Part shown: positions 9,389 through 18,989 of the stretch, piece by piece
How positions within the stretch are numbered: the first letter of the stretch is position 1
How the letters are laid out: every line of letters starts with the position of its first letter
Source of the DNA: Vibrio splendidus
GTDB lineage: Bacteria > Pseudomonadota > Gammaproteobacteria > Enterobacterales > Vibrionaceae
Length of the DNA: 64,000 nt
NCBI RefSeq assembly: GCF_002873455.1
Contig: NZ_MCUN01000013.1
Coordinates: 186,001-250,000, forward strand
Direction of reading: 5' to 3'
Notes under the pieces: model-generated
Databases searched by the model: none
Told to the model about the DNA's origin: nothing
The model's input: the letters and a program-made list of their open reading frames with translations, nothing else
Translations under genes and position numbers: made by a program

Positions 9389-9601
9389 TTATTTCCAACC
9401 AGGAAGCCAATGTTCCTTGTCCGTTAGATCCCGCCAGTTGATATCTTCTTCTCGTTTAGTCATCACGGCTTCTATCAAGCAACGAATGACCTCTCCTTCT
9501 TCAAACTCGATCTCTGTCACCATAAAGTGCTTTTCTTTCTTTACTGGGCTAACGGCCGTCCATTTGCTGCGAAGTAGTTTCTTGGGATTGATTCGATTCA
9601 T
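9389..9601 (-). CDS. TIGR02450-family tryptophan-rich protein
   Basis: 70 residues. The sequence carries the hallmarks of this small conserved family of unknown function: NPKKLLRSKWTAVSP near the N-terminus, KEKHFMVTE, a 'CLIEAVMTKRE' strand, then WRDLTDKEHWLPGW at the C-terminus with three Trp. There is no signal peptide or membrane segment. It is monocistronic and convergent with the HAD gene. The family is widespread in gamma-proteobacteria; its role is unknown. Confidence 0.85.
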   Translation of the reverse strand: MNRINPKKLLRSKWTAVSPVKKEKHFMVTEIEFEEGEVIRCLIEAVMTKREEDINWRDLTDKEHWLPGWK

Positions 9602-9686
9602 GAGCTTATTTCTCGCTTAGATGTCATTGATTATTATGGGCTGTCTAGCCGACACAAGTAATAGTCTTCAGCTCGTGAAAAGGATC

Positions 9687-9712
9687 AAAAAAAAGCCAGC
9701 GATTAGGCTGGC
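9687..9712 (-). terminator. Terminator of the torYZ operon
   Basis: GCCAGC (9695-9700) pairs with GCTGGC (9707-9712). On the minus strand the stem is followed by a run of eight T. It lies about 30 bases beyond the torZ stop. Confidence 0.8.
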
Positions 9713-9742
9713 TTCATTCAGTTAGCTATTTCTCGTTAAAGA

Positions 9743-12196
9743 TTAACCATTTTTAGGTGGATCAAATGCCGTTAGTTCTAATACTGGGCCTGTGTATTTT
9801 TCAATTTTCACAAGCGCAGAGTTTGCAGCACAACCATTGGCCAATCGAGACGTCGGGATATCCAACGTAAGCACGTTACAGCCACCGTTTTTACATAGGC
9901 CTGTATCTTTATCTAAATCTGGCCAACCGCCTTCATGGATACATACAGAGCCTTGCTTGATGCCATCAGTCACTAATGCACCTACCAACACTTGTCCGCG
10001 ACCATTGTGTGCACGAACCAAGTCACCGGTTTTAATGCCTCGAGCTTTCGCATCTTCAGGGTGAATTGAAATCGGCTCACGATCTGCAATCGCGTACTCT
10101 TCGCGGATCTTCGCGTAGTTAAACTGGCTGTGTAGACGGTGCGCGGCGTGCGCTGTCATCAATTGCAGTTCGCCATCTTTAGCATTACCTGTGTACTCTG
10201 TCGGCTCCATCCAAGTTGGATGTGGAGGGCAATCATCAAGCTTATAGCCTTCAATCGTTCTAGAGAAGATTTCAATCTTGCCACTTGGTGTTCCGAGCGG
10301 GTTCATGATTGGGTTTTCACGGAAGTCAGCGTAACGAACAAACTTCGCATTCTTGTCGTTCCACTTCATCTCAATCAGCTGGTTATCTTCCCAGAACTTG
10401 CTGAAATTCGGCATTGCAACACGTGCTGCGCGGCCACCTTGTTGAGCGGCTTTGTAGAATTGGTACAACCATTCCATTTCTGTTTTGCCTTCGGTGTACA
10501 CCTCATGGCCACCAGGAGCTAAAAGCTCTGCCATATCTGCGAATACATCAAAATCGTTACGGGCTTCACCTTGTGGCTCAACCGCTTTTTTCATTGGAAC
10601 TAAGTGTTGGTTACTGTAGTCACCCGTCATCGTCAGATCGTTGCGCTCAAACGATGTTGTAATAGGCAGAACAATATCCGCATGCTTAGCGGCTGCAGTC
10701 CAGTAAATCTCTGAAATCACAACTAGTTCCGGTTTCTGCCACGCTTTGATCAAACGGTTCGTATCTTGGTGGTGAGTGAAGTTACCACCACCCGCCCACC
10801 AGATCATTTTGATATCTGGGAACACACGGTCATGACCATTATGCTTATACGCTTTGCCCGGGTTTTCTAGGGCTTCAACAATACGAGCAACAGGGAACGA
10901 ATTAATCACCTTGCCCGTCGCAGACCAGCCACGCTCATCACTACCCGCGACAGCACCTAAAGATGCAGACATTGCAGGCAATACACCAGCATCACGAGAT
11001 GGATTACCACCATTTGAGTAGTGGTAAGAGAAGCCGAACCCACCACCAGGCAAACCAATCTGACCAAGCATTGCAGCAAGAGTTACCAACATCCAGTGGC
11101 GTTGCTCACCAAACTGTTGACGCTGAATACCCCAACCTGCCATCAACATAGTGCGGTTACTGCTGAAAATATCAGCCAGCAATTCAAGCTGCTTAACTGG
11201 CACGCCACACACGCTTGATGCCCACTTAGCATCTTTCACTACGCCGTCTTCTTTACCCATCAGGTAATCTTCAAAAACGTCATAGCCTGTCGTGTATTTA
11301 TCAATAAACGTTCGGTCGTGCTTACCTTTGATGACTAACGTATGGGCAATACCCATCAACATAGCCACGTCAGTCATTGGGTGTGGAGCAATCCACTCTG
11401 CGTTGTCGCCAAAGAACTCAATGGTTTCAGAGCGCATTGGGTCGATAGCAATCACTGTCTTGCCCGATTTCTTCAATTGATGGAAGAATTCTAACCCTGA
11501 GCAGTCTGTTGAACTCCATGCGATCTTCAAAGTGTTCATTGGGTTTAGACCCCAAAGCACCACTACATCACTGTGCTCTAACACCATTGGATGCGTTGTT
11601 TGCTGCTCGTATACTTCAATCGAGCCCACAACGTGCGGCATGATAACTTGCGCAGCACCTGTTGAGTAATCGCCCATATGACCTGAGTAACCACCAGCCA
11701 TACCCATGTAACGTTGAAGTAAGGTTTGTGCTTTATGAAGCACACCACTAGAACGCCAACCGTATGAACCTGCGAAAATCGCATCTGGGGTGTTATTTTC
11801 ACGAATACGCATGTGCTGTTCGTGTATTAGTTTGTACGCTTCTTCCCAAGATACGCGAACAAACTCATCGCTACCACGCACTGCTTTAGGCGCTAACGGG
11901 TTATCTAAGTAGCTCTTGCGCACCATAGGGTATTTAATACGCGCTTTGGTATGTACTTGATCTGGGCCTGTTGTTTGAAGGCTGTTGAAAACGGTTTGAG
12001 GTACTGCGTTCGTTGTAGACACTAGCTTGCCGTCTTTCACTTCACACAACATAGGCCCCATACGACCGGCCGTTAGAACACCTTTACCACGCGTGTTTGA
12101 CGAAGCGACTGACATTGGAGAGAACGACGTAAACGCCATTGCACCAGCAGTCATACCTGTGCCTTTTAAAAATCCGCGACGTGTAATATCTGTCAT
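9743..12196 (-). CDS. torZ: TMAO/biotin-sulfoxide-type molybdoenzyme, TorZ-like
   Basis: 817 residues. A twin-arginine signal ([10 protein letters not shown]) at the N-terminus sends the folded Mo-bisMGD enzyme to the periplasm. The DMSO-reductase family serine ligand lies in GDYSTGAAQ (about residue 180). Length and sequence (for example [15 protein letters not shown] and [19 protein letters not shown]) match E. coli TorZ (about 809 residues) better than TorA. It reduces TMAO and other N- or S-oxides as a terminal electron acceptor. It follows torY in a two-gene operon, from which it takes electrons. A second, TorA-type enzyme is encoded at 52820-55282. Confidence 0.93.
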   Translation of the reverse strand: MTDITRRGFLKGTGMTAGAMAFTSFSPMSVASSNTRGKGVLTAGRMGPMLCEVKDGKLVSTTNAVPQTVFNSLQTTGPDQVHTKARIKYPMVRKSYLDNPLAPKAVRGSDEFVRVSWEEAYKLIHEQHMRIRENNTPDAIFAGSYGWRSSGVLHKAQTLLQRYMGMAGGYSGHMGDYSTGAAQVIMPHVVGSIEVYEQQTTHPMVLEHSDVVVLWGLNPMNTLKIAWSSTDCSGLEFFHQLKKSGKTVIAIDPMRSETIEFFGDNAEWIAPHPMTDVAMLMGIAHTLVIKGKHDRTFIDKYTTGYDVFEDYLMGKEDGVVKDAKWASSVCGVPVKQLELLADIFSSNRTMLMAGWGIQRQQFGEQRHWMLVTLAAMLGQIGLPGGGFGFSYHYSNGGNPSRDAGVLPAMSASLGAVAGSDERGWSATGKVINSFPVARIVEALENPGKAYKHNGHDRVFPDIKMIWWAGGGNFTHHQDTNRLIKAWQKPELVVISEIYWTAAAKHADIVLPITTSFERNDLTMTGDYSNQHLVPMKKAVEPQGEARNDFDVFADMAELLAPGGHEVYTEGKTEMEWLYQFYKAAQQGGRAARVAMPNFSKFWEDNQLIEMKWNDKNAKFVRYADFRENPIMNPLGTPSGKIEIFSRTIEGYKLDDCPPHPTWMEPTEYTGNAKDGELQLMTAHAAHRLHSQFNYAKIREEYAIADREPISIHPEDAKARGIKTGDLVRAHNGRGQVLVGALVTDGIKQGSVCIHEGGWPDLDKDTGLCKNGGCNVLTLDIPTSRLANGCAANSALVKIEKYTGPVLELTAFDPPKNG

Positions 12197-12212
12197 TTTT
12201 TATTCCTTACTA

Positions 12213-13307
12213 TTAGTGGCCAACAACGTCTTTCGCGTGGTTTTGGAAGTACTTAGTCAGCAGTTCAAGGTTTTGTTCTGAGATATCTGTACGAGTTCCC
12301 ATACCTTTCGCTACCGGTCCCCAAGCGTTAACGGTGAAGTGCTCACCAGGAATTTTTGCGTGACAAGTTGAACAATAAACGTTGTCTAACTCTTCTGCAT
12401 AAGACCAGATTGGATCTAGGCTATCGACAACTGGAGACGCAATATCGCCAGTTAACGCAACTGAACGCCACTCGTTACCGTAAGCATCCGCCTTGTATTC
12501 ACCCGTTTTAAGTGCGGATTGCCCTTGCTCAGTCAAAGTCGCAACAATTGAACGTTGGCCTTCGCCGTAGTAAAGCACTTGCTCAGCGCCTTTCATTTGG
12601 AACGCATTCAGCGTCACAGTGCGGTTGTCGCCTTCCGCTTTAATCACTTCTAGTTTCGCTGTCGGGTTTAGGTTACCAAATTCGCCCATTGCGATATCAG
12701 TTACTGGGTAAACCACTTTCGCATCTACTGGCGTGTTTTTCGTAAATGCAATCAGAGTATCGAACGCTTTGCTATCTAGCTGAGCTTCAGGAGCAAAATG
12801 CGCGACGCCTTTGTGACAATCGATACACGTTTGATTGTTCTCTTTGCCATATGCATGCATTTTCGCCGCATCACGAGATTGTTCGAATGTTTCCATTGCA
12901 TCGAAATCGTGGCAAGAGCGACACGTCGCTGAATCGTTTTCACGGAATTGAGCCCAAACTGTCTCAGCCATATCTTTACGATGCGCTTCATATTTCTCAG
13001 GCGTGTCGATCTTCCCTGAAATAAACTCGTGGTAGATGTCTTTAGACGCTCTCACTTTAGTGATCACGTAGTCCACCGGATCTGTTGGAATATGGCAATC
13101 CGCACACTCTGCTCGAATGCCTTTTGCGTTACTGAAATGGACCGAACCTTGGTACTCTTTGTGCGGAGTTTCCATGGTGTGGCAAGACACACAAAACTCA
13201 GTGCTCGATGTGTAGTGCATAACAGCGGCTGTTCCACCTAAGGTCAACCAACCAATACCTATACCAACCGCTGCTATTAGTGCGATGTAACGTTTTTTTA
13301 TTGTCAT
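12213..13307 (-). CDS. torY: Pentahaem c-type cytochrome, TorY-like (NapC/NirT family)
   Basis: 364 residues. One N-terminal membrane anchor (about residues 7-28) is followed by four CxxCH haem sites in the NapC-like domain (CVSCH, CADCH, CRSCH, CIDCH) and a fifth (CSTCH) in a C-terminal domain, as in TorC/TorY. Length equals E. coli TorY (about 366). It passes electrons from menaquinol to TorZ in the periplasm. The gene lies 16 bases upstream of torZ. An FNR-like site is seen upstream at 13375. Confidence 0.94.
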   Translation of the reverse strand: MTIKKRYIALIAAVGIGIGWLTLGGTAAVMHYTSSTEFCVSCHTMETPHKEYQGSVHFSNAKGIRAECADCHIPTDPVDYVITKVRASKDIYHEFISGKIDTPEKYEAHRKDMAETVWAQFRENDSATCRSCHDFDAMETFEQSRDAAKMHAYGKENNQTCIDCHKGVAHFAPEAQLDSKAFDTLIAFTKNTPVDAKVVYPVTDIAMGEFGNLNPTAKLEVIKAEGDNRTVTLNAFQMKGAEQVLYYGEGQRSIVATLTEQGQSALKTGEYKADAYGNEWRSVALTGDIASPVVDSLDPIWSYAEELDNVYCSTCHAKIPGEHFTVNAWGPVAKGMGTRTDISEQNLELLTKYFQNHAKDVVGH

Positions 13308-13374
13308 AATTTTTAATCATCTTCAACAATTGCTTACAATTACGAGTAGAGTAGTACTTTAGGGGTAGGTTTGT

Positions 13375-13388
13375 TTGACGTGGATCAT
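13375..13388. promoter_or_regulatory. FNR-like site upstream of torY
   Basis: TTGACGTGGATCAT matches 8 of the 10 fixed positions of the FNR consensus TTGAT-N4-ATCAA. It lies 68 bases before the torY start, a plausible activator position. Just upstream a TACCCCT heptamer (reverse strand) matches the NarL/NarP consensus TACYYMT. Anaerobic induction of torYZ is inferred from this. The rest of the roughly 300-base gap to 13614 holds no other feature I can support. Confidence 0.5.
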
Positions 13389-13613
13389 GGTTCGTATTCC
13401 GAGGAGCAAAAAATGAACCTTTATTTAGGCCCGATGCAAGTTTATAAAAACGCCCCACCCGACACCCAATCACCAAGCTAACTAATGGGCAGACTTGCAT
13501 TCTATATACTAATCAAACAAGCAATGACGACACTAAATCACTCCCTAGGTCAAAGAACTAAATGTAACTTCAATATAATGTCTGCTTTCTATTTTCCATA
13601 AATTCAATACGCG

Positions 13614-13889
13614 ATGATTCAAACAGAATTCCAACAAAAAATGGCGAGTTTCACCTCGATTGAACAAGCGCTTGATTACTTTGAAATTGGGTTTGATAGC
13701 AAGTTCATCAACCAAAATAGAATCGAGCTTGTGAAGCGATTTAATGGTTATCTGATTCTGTCAAAACCTGATGATTGGTTTTCTGGACGAAGAGCATTGA
13801 AAAACGCTTATTGCAAGGTTCAACGTAGCAAGTTAGATCGCCACACGCGCTCTGCTTGTCGCGGATGTACAACATGCCAGCGCCGATAG
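13614..13889 (+). CDS. NifW-family small protein
   Basis: 91 residues. The core 'ALDYFEIGFDSKFINQNRIE' followed by LVKRFNGYL matches the NifW (nitrogenase-stabilising/protective) pattern of a short FF-G-V-x-Y-D-x-x-V-x-N-R-x-H/L-I-L-x-R-F segment. The C-terminus adds a Cys-rich tail (CRGCTTC) that could bind metal. No nitrogenase genes are in the window and most vibrios lack them, so a role other than nitrogenase protection is likely, perhaps in oxygen or Fe-S protection; this is inference. No clear ribosome-binding site is visible; ATG 13614 and ATG 13641 are both possible starts. Confidence 0.68.
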   Translation: MIQTEFQQKMASFTSIEQALDYFEIGFDSKFINQNRIELVKRFNGYLILSKPDDWFSGRRALKNAYCKVQRSKLDRHTRSACRGCTTCQRR

Positions 13890-14025
13890 ACCGGAGATGG
13901 CTGTTAAGAAATAGAGAACTAAAAGTAGACAGTTGAAATAACATCTCATTGGGATCTAGTCAGTGGTTTGGTCAAAAAAAAGTGTGCTAGTCTTACGGCA
14001 ACTCAACTACGAGATAGAAACTACA

Positions 14026-15150
14026 ATGAAAATTTTCAGCAATTTCGAAAGCGGCAACATTCACGTCGTTTCAGCAGATTCACCACAAAACATTCAACTG
14101 ACTATCCCAGCAGACAATCAGACTGAAATCTCTCAATGGTTTCACTTCCGTTTAGAAAGTGAAGCTCAACAAGCTCATCACTTTGAAATCGGCCAATTAG
14201 CTACATCTGCCTACCCTGAAGGCTGGAAAGATTACGATGTGGTTGCATCTTATGACCGTGAAGAGTGGTTCCGCATTCCATCTCAGTTCGATGGCGATAT
14301 ATTAAGCTTTGATATCATCCCTGAACACGATTCAATGTACTTTGCGTACTTCGCACCGTACTCATACGATCGTCACCAAGACCTTCTTCACAGTGCTCAA
14401 ACGCACCCGGCATGTAAGCTTGAAACGTTGGGTCACACCCTAGACAACAACGACATCACTTTGCTAACTATCGGTGAGCCAAGTGAAGAGAAGAAGAACA
14501 TCTGGGTTATTGGTCGCCAACACCCTGGCGAGACGATGGCTGAGTGGTTGATCGAAGGTTTGCTGCAACGCCTGCTTGATGAGACAGACACTGTCGGTCG
14601 ATCTCTTCTAGACAACGTTGTTTTCCACGTTGTACCGAATATGAACCCAGATGGCAGCATCCGCGGCCACCTGCGTACTAACGCAATTGGCGTTAACCTG
14701 AACCGTGAATGGCAATCACCTTCGATGGACCGCAGCCCAGAGGTTTTCCTTGTGCGCGAGCGTATGCTAGAAACTGGCGTTGACCTGTGTCTAGACATTC
14801 ACGGTGATGAAGCGATTCCATATAACTTTGTTGCGGGTAGCGAAGGCACACCTTCATACAACGAACGCATTGCAAAACTAGAGAACCACTTTAAGCAAGC
14901 ACTGCTGACTATCACACCAGAATTCCAAGATGAATTTGGTTACGATAAAGATGAACTGGGCAAAGCGAATATGACCGTTGGCACAAACTGGATCGGCGAG
15001 CAGTTCAAGTGCTTGTCTTACACAGTAGAGATGCCATTCAAAGATCACATCAGCCACGCTGATGAACTTTACGGTTGGTCTCCTGAACGCAGCATCGCTT
15101 TTGGTCACGACATGCTAGCAGCCGTTTGGGCAACAGTAGACGAGCTATAA
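14026..15150 (+). CDS. M14-type cytosolic metallocarboxypeptidase
   Basis: 374 residues from ATG 14026; the frame opens further upstream at 13963 but homologous proteins begin MKIFSNFESGNI-like. The N-terminal ~125 residues form the beta-sandwich domain seen before the catalytic domain in cytosolic (Nna1/CCP-like) carboxypeptidases. The zinc site is 'RQHPGETMAEW' (HxxE, about residue 166) with the distal His in 'CLDIHGDEA' (about residue 254). A Glu near 'YTVEMPFKD' would be the catalytic base. No signal peptide, so it acts in the cytoplasm. Substrate is unknown in bacteria. A strong terminator follows. Confidence 0.92.
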   Translation: MKIFSNFESGNIHVVSADSPQNIQLTIPADNQTEISQWFHFRLESEAQQAHHFEIGQLATSAYPEGWKDYDVVASYDREEWFRIPSQFDGDILSFDIIPEHDSMYFAYFAPYSYDRHQDLLHSAQTHPACKLETLGHTLDNNDITLLTIGEPSEEKKNIWVIGRQHPGETMAEWLIEGLLQRLLDETDTVGRSLLDNVVFHVVPNMNPDGSIRGHLRTNAIGVNLNREWQSPSMDRSPEVFLVRERMLETGVDLCLDIHGDEAIPYNFVAGSEGTPSYNERIAKLENHFKQALLTITPEFQDEFGYDKDELGKANMTVGTNWIGEQFKCLSYTVEMPFKDHISHADELYGWSPERSIAFGHDMLAAVWATVDEL

Positions 15151-15217
15151 AACGAACCATAGACAGGCTAAGCTCCTTAGTTTGTCCTTATAGTTAGTTT
15201 GCTTACATACATAGCAA

Positions 15218-15249
15218 AGCCCAGCACTTGCGAAAGTGCTGGGCTTTTT
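15218..15249 (+). terminator. Rho-independent terminator of the M14 gene
   Basis: A perfect 12-bp stem (AGCCCAGCACTT with AAGTGCTGGGCT) and a 4-base loop, followed by a run of T. Confidence 0.9.
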
Positions 15250-15322
15250 AATTTCAGCTTAGAATCGAGTAATTTGGGGGGATGAGCGGCTTGGGTTTTA
15301 AGGCATCTAACTTAAAAGCTTT

Positions 15323-15679
15323 CTATGCCACTCTGAGGCTCGCAAAAAATACGGGGTATCTTTGCCTAATGTGCCTTTGTTCTGAAACCATATCCTTGAA
15401 GCTTGGTCCTTGTAATAACTGAACGATCACTTCATCGCCTTCTTGTCGCAGCACTGCACCACTAATATCAATGGTGTTGTTATCGTGCAGTCTTAAACTG
15501 CCCGCCATTGAGAAGCCTCGATAAACAGGAATGATGTTACGCATCATCAAACGCACACCCTTTTCAGAGACCTCACTGACATGAAAAAGCTCATCCTTAA
15601 TTCGCATCACTGGACGTGCCTTTTTTGGGTACTTCAAGCGGTAATATTTGCGTTTCTGGGTGAATGACTCTTCACTCAT
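15323..15679 (-). CDS. PilZ-domain protein (possible c-di-GMP receptor)
   Basis: 118 residues from ATG 15679, chosen because GGGAG lies six to seven bases upstream; the frame extends further to 15715. The RxxxR motif is present as RKYYR (about residues 10-14). The second motif, normally (D/N)xSxxG, reads EVSEKG, with Glu in the first position, so c-di-GMP binding may be weakened. The rest is a six-stranded beta barrel by pattern. It is a stand-alone PilZ protein. It would link c-di-GMP levels to motility or surface behaviour, by family analogy only. Confidence 0.8.
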   Translation of the reverse strand: MSEESFTQKRKYYRLKYPKKARPVMRIKDELFHVSEVSEKGVRLMMRNIIPVYRGFSMAGSLRLHDNNTIDISGAVLRQEGDEVIVQLLQGPSFKDMVSEQRHIRQRYPVFFASLRVA

Positions 15680-15940
15680 CTGTGACTCCCTGTGTCTGTT
15701 TATTCGGTCAAGCAATAGCCTTTAGCTTCAATTGGATTTAGAACGAACACATTCACCAAATTGATAGCTGGTTATTATATCGACTTTAAGAGCCAATGCT
15801 TTAGAGATTTATACAGAGAAACAACAATTGCTTAGCATTCAGTAAAAAATGAGAACTGAATCGGAAATGAGAGCTGAGTCAGGAAGTCGGGAATGAGATC
15901 TGAACCGATAGGTAAATGCTCAATTCTTCATGTGGGTCCC

Positions 15941-16567
15941 CTAAAGCTGGAACAACGCCAACTGAATGCTGAAGCCCACAAATAGAATCCCACAAACAGT
16001 GTTCATCATTTGCGAGGTACGCTTTTGAACCAACAAGCGCTTAAACGTATCTGCCATTAAGATCACGACTAAGAACCACATCGACACCACTGTCGCTTGA
16101 ATTGCACCGAGTATTAGGCTGTCTGTCACAATCGCATCTGTTGAAACAAATTGAGGGAATACCGAAAGATAAAACAGGACGATTTTAGGGTTCAGTAAAT
16201 TAGTGAGAAGCCCTTTGAAAAATTGGTTATAAAGCTTACTCCCCGATGCACTGATTACAGAAAGCATACCCTTTTGAGCACGCCGTGCCGCACGAAAATG
16301 GTTATATCCAAGCCAGCTAAGATACAAAACTCCAGCCCACTTTAACCCCTCAAAGACCATTGGTGTGTTCGAAAGTAACAAACTAATTCCGTTGGCCGAA
16401 ATAAAGGCATGAAAAAAGAAACCACAAGACACACCTAGCACGTTCACAAATGCGAACAACTTCCTCTGAGTCAATGCTGTGCTTAATACCAATAAAGCAT
16501 TAGGGCCCGGGATAATGGCAATAAAAAACACGATAACAACAAACAGCCAGATACTGTCCAAACTCAT
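15941..16567 (-). CDS. LysE/RhtB-family amino-acid exporter
   Basis: 208 residues, about six membrane segments. The N-terminal IPGPNALLVLSTALTQ matches the 'PGPN' signature of LysE/RhtB exporters, and 'GLLTNLLNPKIVLFYLSVFP' matches the second conserved loop (TNLLNPK). Length is typical for the family (about 205). It probably exports an amino acid or homoserine-lactone-like molecule; the substrate is not predictable. It is monocistronic and divergent from the helicase gene. Confidence 0.92.
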   Translation of the reverse strand: MSLDSIWLFVVIVFFIAIIPGPNALLVLSTALTQRKLFAFVNVLGVSCGFFFHAFISANGISLLLSNTPMVFEGLKWAGVLYLSWLGYNHFRAARRAQKGMLSVISASGSKLYNQFFKGLLTNLLNPKIVLFYLSVFPQFVSTDAIVTDSLILGAIQATVVSMWFLVVILMADTFKRLLVQKRTSQMMNTVCGILFVGFSIQLALFQL

Positions 16568-16776
16568 TTCGAACTCATTTCATGAACACTTTTAGGGCCG
16601 ATATTGTACGTCCATTCGATAGCATTACAATATGACAAACGCTTAATTAACTTGCATGGCGATCATCCAGAAATAACGCGTATAATGAATCCGTTTATCG
16701 TGTAACGTACAAAACTGATTCTCTAACATTTACAGCCCTGTTAGACTCCTCCTCCCTTTTGATACTTGGTTCATTT

Positions 16777-18015
16777 ATGTCATTTGATAGCCTAACCCTT
16801 AACGCTCAAACTATTGCTGCGATCCCCACCCACCTTCATACTCCTACAGAGGTGCAGCAATCGGCTATTCCCCATATTGTTTCGGGCAAAGACGTTCTAG
16901 CCTTAGCCCAAACAGGCAGCGGGAAAACATTGGCGTTTGGCTTACCTATGTTAAATAACATCAATGCTGCAATGCGCGAACTGCAAGCGATCATCATTGT
17001 TCCAACCCGTGAACTTGCCTCTCAAGTAGCCAAAGCTCTAAAACCCATCGCAACCGCTCTCGATATCAAAACAGTGACACTGACTGGTGGAGTTGATATC
17101 GATAGTCAGCAACAACAATTGTTAGAAAAGCCACAACTCGTGATCGCAACTCCTGGCCGCCTACTTGCCGTTATTCAAGAGAGTAAACTAGTGCTAAGCC
17201 AATGCGAGTCCTTAGTTCTTGATGAAGCAGACCGTTTACTCGACATGGGATTTTGGCCAGATGTTCAAACCATTATTTCTGCTCTTCCTAAAAAACATCA
17301 AACACTGCTGTTTTCGGCTACGCTACCAAAAGAACTGGTCAGTCAGACTGAGGCGCTACTTACTAATCCCGTAAAGATCACAACCCATCAAGAGAACAGT
17401 GTCGTTTCAGCCATTGAAGAAACGCTCTATCTAGTGAACAAGGGAAGTAAACCTCAAGCGCTCATCGCATTACTGAACCAACACCAGTGGCCACAGGTAC
17501 TGGTTTTCATCAGTGCCAAAGACAATGCTGACGCGCTGACCAAGCGACTGAATAAAGCAAAAATTAGCGTAAGTGCTTTACACGGCAACAAAAGCCAAGA
17601 AGAAAGAACGGAAGCATTAGAAAGTTTCAAAAATGGTAAAACACAAGTGTTGATCGCAACTGATGTGATGGCTAGAGGCATACATATAGACCAACTACCT
17701 GTAGTAATTAACTTTGACTTGCCATCTCACTCTGCGACTTACGTACACCGTGTCGGGCGCACAGCCAGAGCAGGAAGCACTGGATTCGCAATTTCCCTTG
17801 TGAGCCACAGTGAAACTGAGCATTTAAACGCCATCCGTACCCTCACCAACAAAGCACTTCCGTTGCAATCATTAAAAGGTTTTCCAGTAACGGATAAACC
17901 CGCATCTGAAACAACTGCGAGAAAACGTCCACCAAAGGACAAAATGGCCAATCGCAGAACGGCAAAAAAGAAGAGTGTTAAGCAATTTAAGAGCAAGCCA
18001 AATTCTTCGAAATAA
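16777..18015 (+). CDS. DEAD-box RNA helicase, RhlE-like
   Basis: 412 residues from ATG 16777 (a TTG at 16759 is also in frame). All helicase motifs are present in order: Q motif near TPTEVQQSAIP, AQTGSGKT (I), PTRELA (Ia), TPGRL (Ib), DEAD (II), SAT (III), ATDVMARGIHI (V), HRVGRTARAG (VI). A short basic tail (RKRPPKDKMANRRTAKKK) provides extra RNA contact. It resembles RhlE-type helicases that act in ribosome assembly and RNA decay at low temperature. The unusually long upstream region (16568-16776) may hold a 5' leader, as is common for cold-induced helicases. A terminator follows. Confidence 0.93.
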   Translation: MSFDSLTLNAQTIAAIPTHLHTPTEVQQSAIPHIVSGKDVLALAQTGSGKTLAFGLPMLNNINAAMRELQAIIIVPTRELASQVAKALKPIATALDIKTVTLTGGVDIDSQQQQLLEKPQLVIATPGRLLAVIQESKLVLSQCESLVLDEADRLLDMGFWPDVQTIISALPKKHQTLLFSATLPKELVSQTEALLTNPVKITTHQENSVVSAIEETLYLVNKGSKPQALIALLNQHQWPQVLVFISAKDNADALTKRLNKAKISVSALHGNKSQEERTEALESFKNGKTQVLIATDVMARGIHIDQLPVVINFDLPSHSATYVHRVGRTARAGSTGFAISLVSHSETEHLNAIRTLTNKALPLQSLKGFPVTDKPASETTARKRPPKDKMANRRTAKKKSVKQFKSKPNSSK

Positions 18016-18048
18016 CCAGTTCTTCAAAATAACCACAGAAAGTCAATT

Positions 18049-18071
18049 AGCCCAGTTTTTACTGGGCTTTT
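18049..18071 (+). terminator. Rho-independent terminator of the helicase gene
   Basis: AGCCCAGT pairs with ACTGGGCT around a T-rich loop, followed by TTTTC. Confidence 0.8.
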
Positions 18072-18265
18072 CATATGCAATAAAATATAACATCACGCCC
18101 TCTAATTACCGCAAAGACACCAATTTAAATGACATTTTTATTAATTATGATGCCAACGTATTGATTCTTGGTTGCTCAAAAAAAATACTCTAAAATCACG
18201 TTGACGCCCCTATATCTGGCAACTAGATTTTTCTATTAGTGTCTAAAAACCGGGAGGTCATTGAA

Positions 18266-18487
18266 ATGAAACGTGCAAGCTCTACATATCGATTACAACT
18301 GATTAAGGAAGTGGCTACTCGCCGAGATCGTCAGCGTTCCAGTGACCCGATGGCAAACTACATACAAAACCTGATAGACAACAAAGATGACTGTGATACC
18401 TCGGTGGAACGTAACCAGAGGTTCAGTGGCAGTCATTTTGATGAGCATATTGGTGGTTGGGTTAGCGACCACTGGGGTAACAAGTAA
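18266..18487 (+). CDS. Small hydrophilic protein (73 aa), unknown
   Basis: ATG 18266 lies 9 bases after a strong GGGAGG ribosome-binding site; the earlier in-frame GTG (18239) has none. The product is 73 residues, basic in its first third (MKRASSTYRLQLIKEVATRR), acidic in the middle, with a Trp-Gly/His-Trp-Gly C-terminus (GGWVSDHWGNK). No membrane segment or signal peptide. I do not recognise a family. It is monocistronic between the helicase and the thiamine-binding-type gene. Confidence 0.68.
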   Translation: MKRASSTYRLQLIKEVATRRDRQRSSDPMANYIQNLIDNKDDCDTSVERNQRFSGSHFDEHIGGWVSDHWGNK

Positions 18488-18629
18488 GTCGATATCGGAA
18501 GTCACTGACTTAGCAAATAAAGTAGCGTAGTCGCTGTAGAATTTGTCTCCGCATTAACCTATCATCTGCAACAATTCCCTATCCTAGAGTAAGCAGAACG
18601 TGTCTGAGTTAAAAAGAGAAAAAGAAGTG

Positions 18630-18932
18630 ATGGTTGCCTTCCAAGTGATCCCTCGCGTTAAAGAAGGCAACAACTTCGAAGTGGTTGATCAAGCAATTGA
18701 AGTTGTGAAATCAGCCGATGTGCCTTTCCAAGTTGGTGCGATGGAAACCACGATGAAAGGTGAACTCAACCAATTACTCGATATCGTTAAAAAAGCAGAG
18801 CAAGCTTGCTACGATGCAGGGGCTGTAGAAGTGATCACAAACATTAAGATTCACAGTAAAACCACCGAGGCCGATGATACATTTTGCACGTATCATCGTG
18901 GTGTAACGAAAGCGAACCACATGTTTGTTTAG
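18630..18932 (+). CDS. MTH1187/YkoF-type thiamine-binding protein (DUF77)
   Basis: 100 residues from ATG 18630; the frame extends upstream to GTG 18600. The segments MVAFQVIPRV, 'VEVVKSADVPFQVGAMETTMKG' (split) and AGAVEVITNIKIHSK match the MTH1187 family, a ferredoxin-like fold that in YkoF binds thiamine or its HMP moiety. It probably binds a small cytoplasmic ligand. Thiamine binding is known for a few members and is not shown by particular residues here. It stands alone. Confidence 0.85.
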   Translation: MVAFQVIPRVKEGNNFEVVDQAIEVVKSADVPFQVGAMETTMKGELNQLLDIVKKAEQACYDAGAVEVITNIKIHSKTTEADDTFCTYHRGVTKANHMFV

Positions 18933-18989
18933 TAACTTTTTTGTTTCAGAAAATCGAGCTTTAAGAAAGACTCTGAAGAACCAGTGGCG

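Noticed and set aside
17975..18193. Frame overlapping the end of the helicase and its terminator
   Set aside because: It runs through a clear terminator hairpin and has no start signal.
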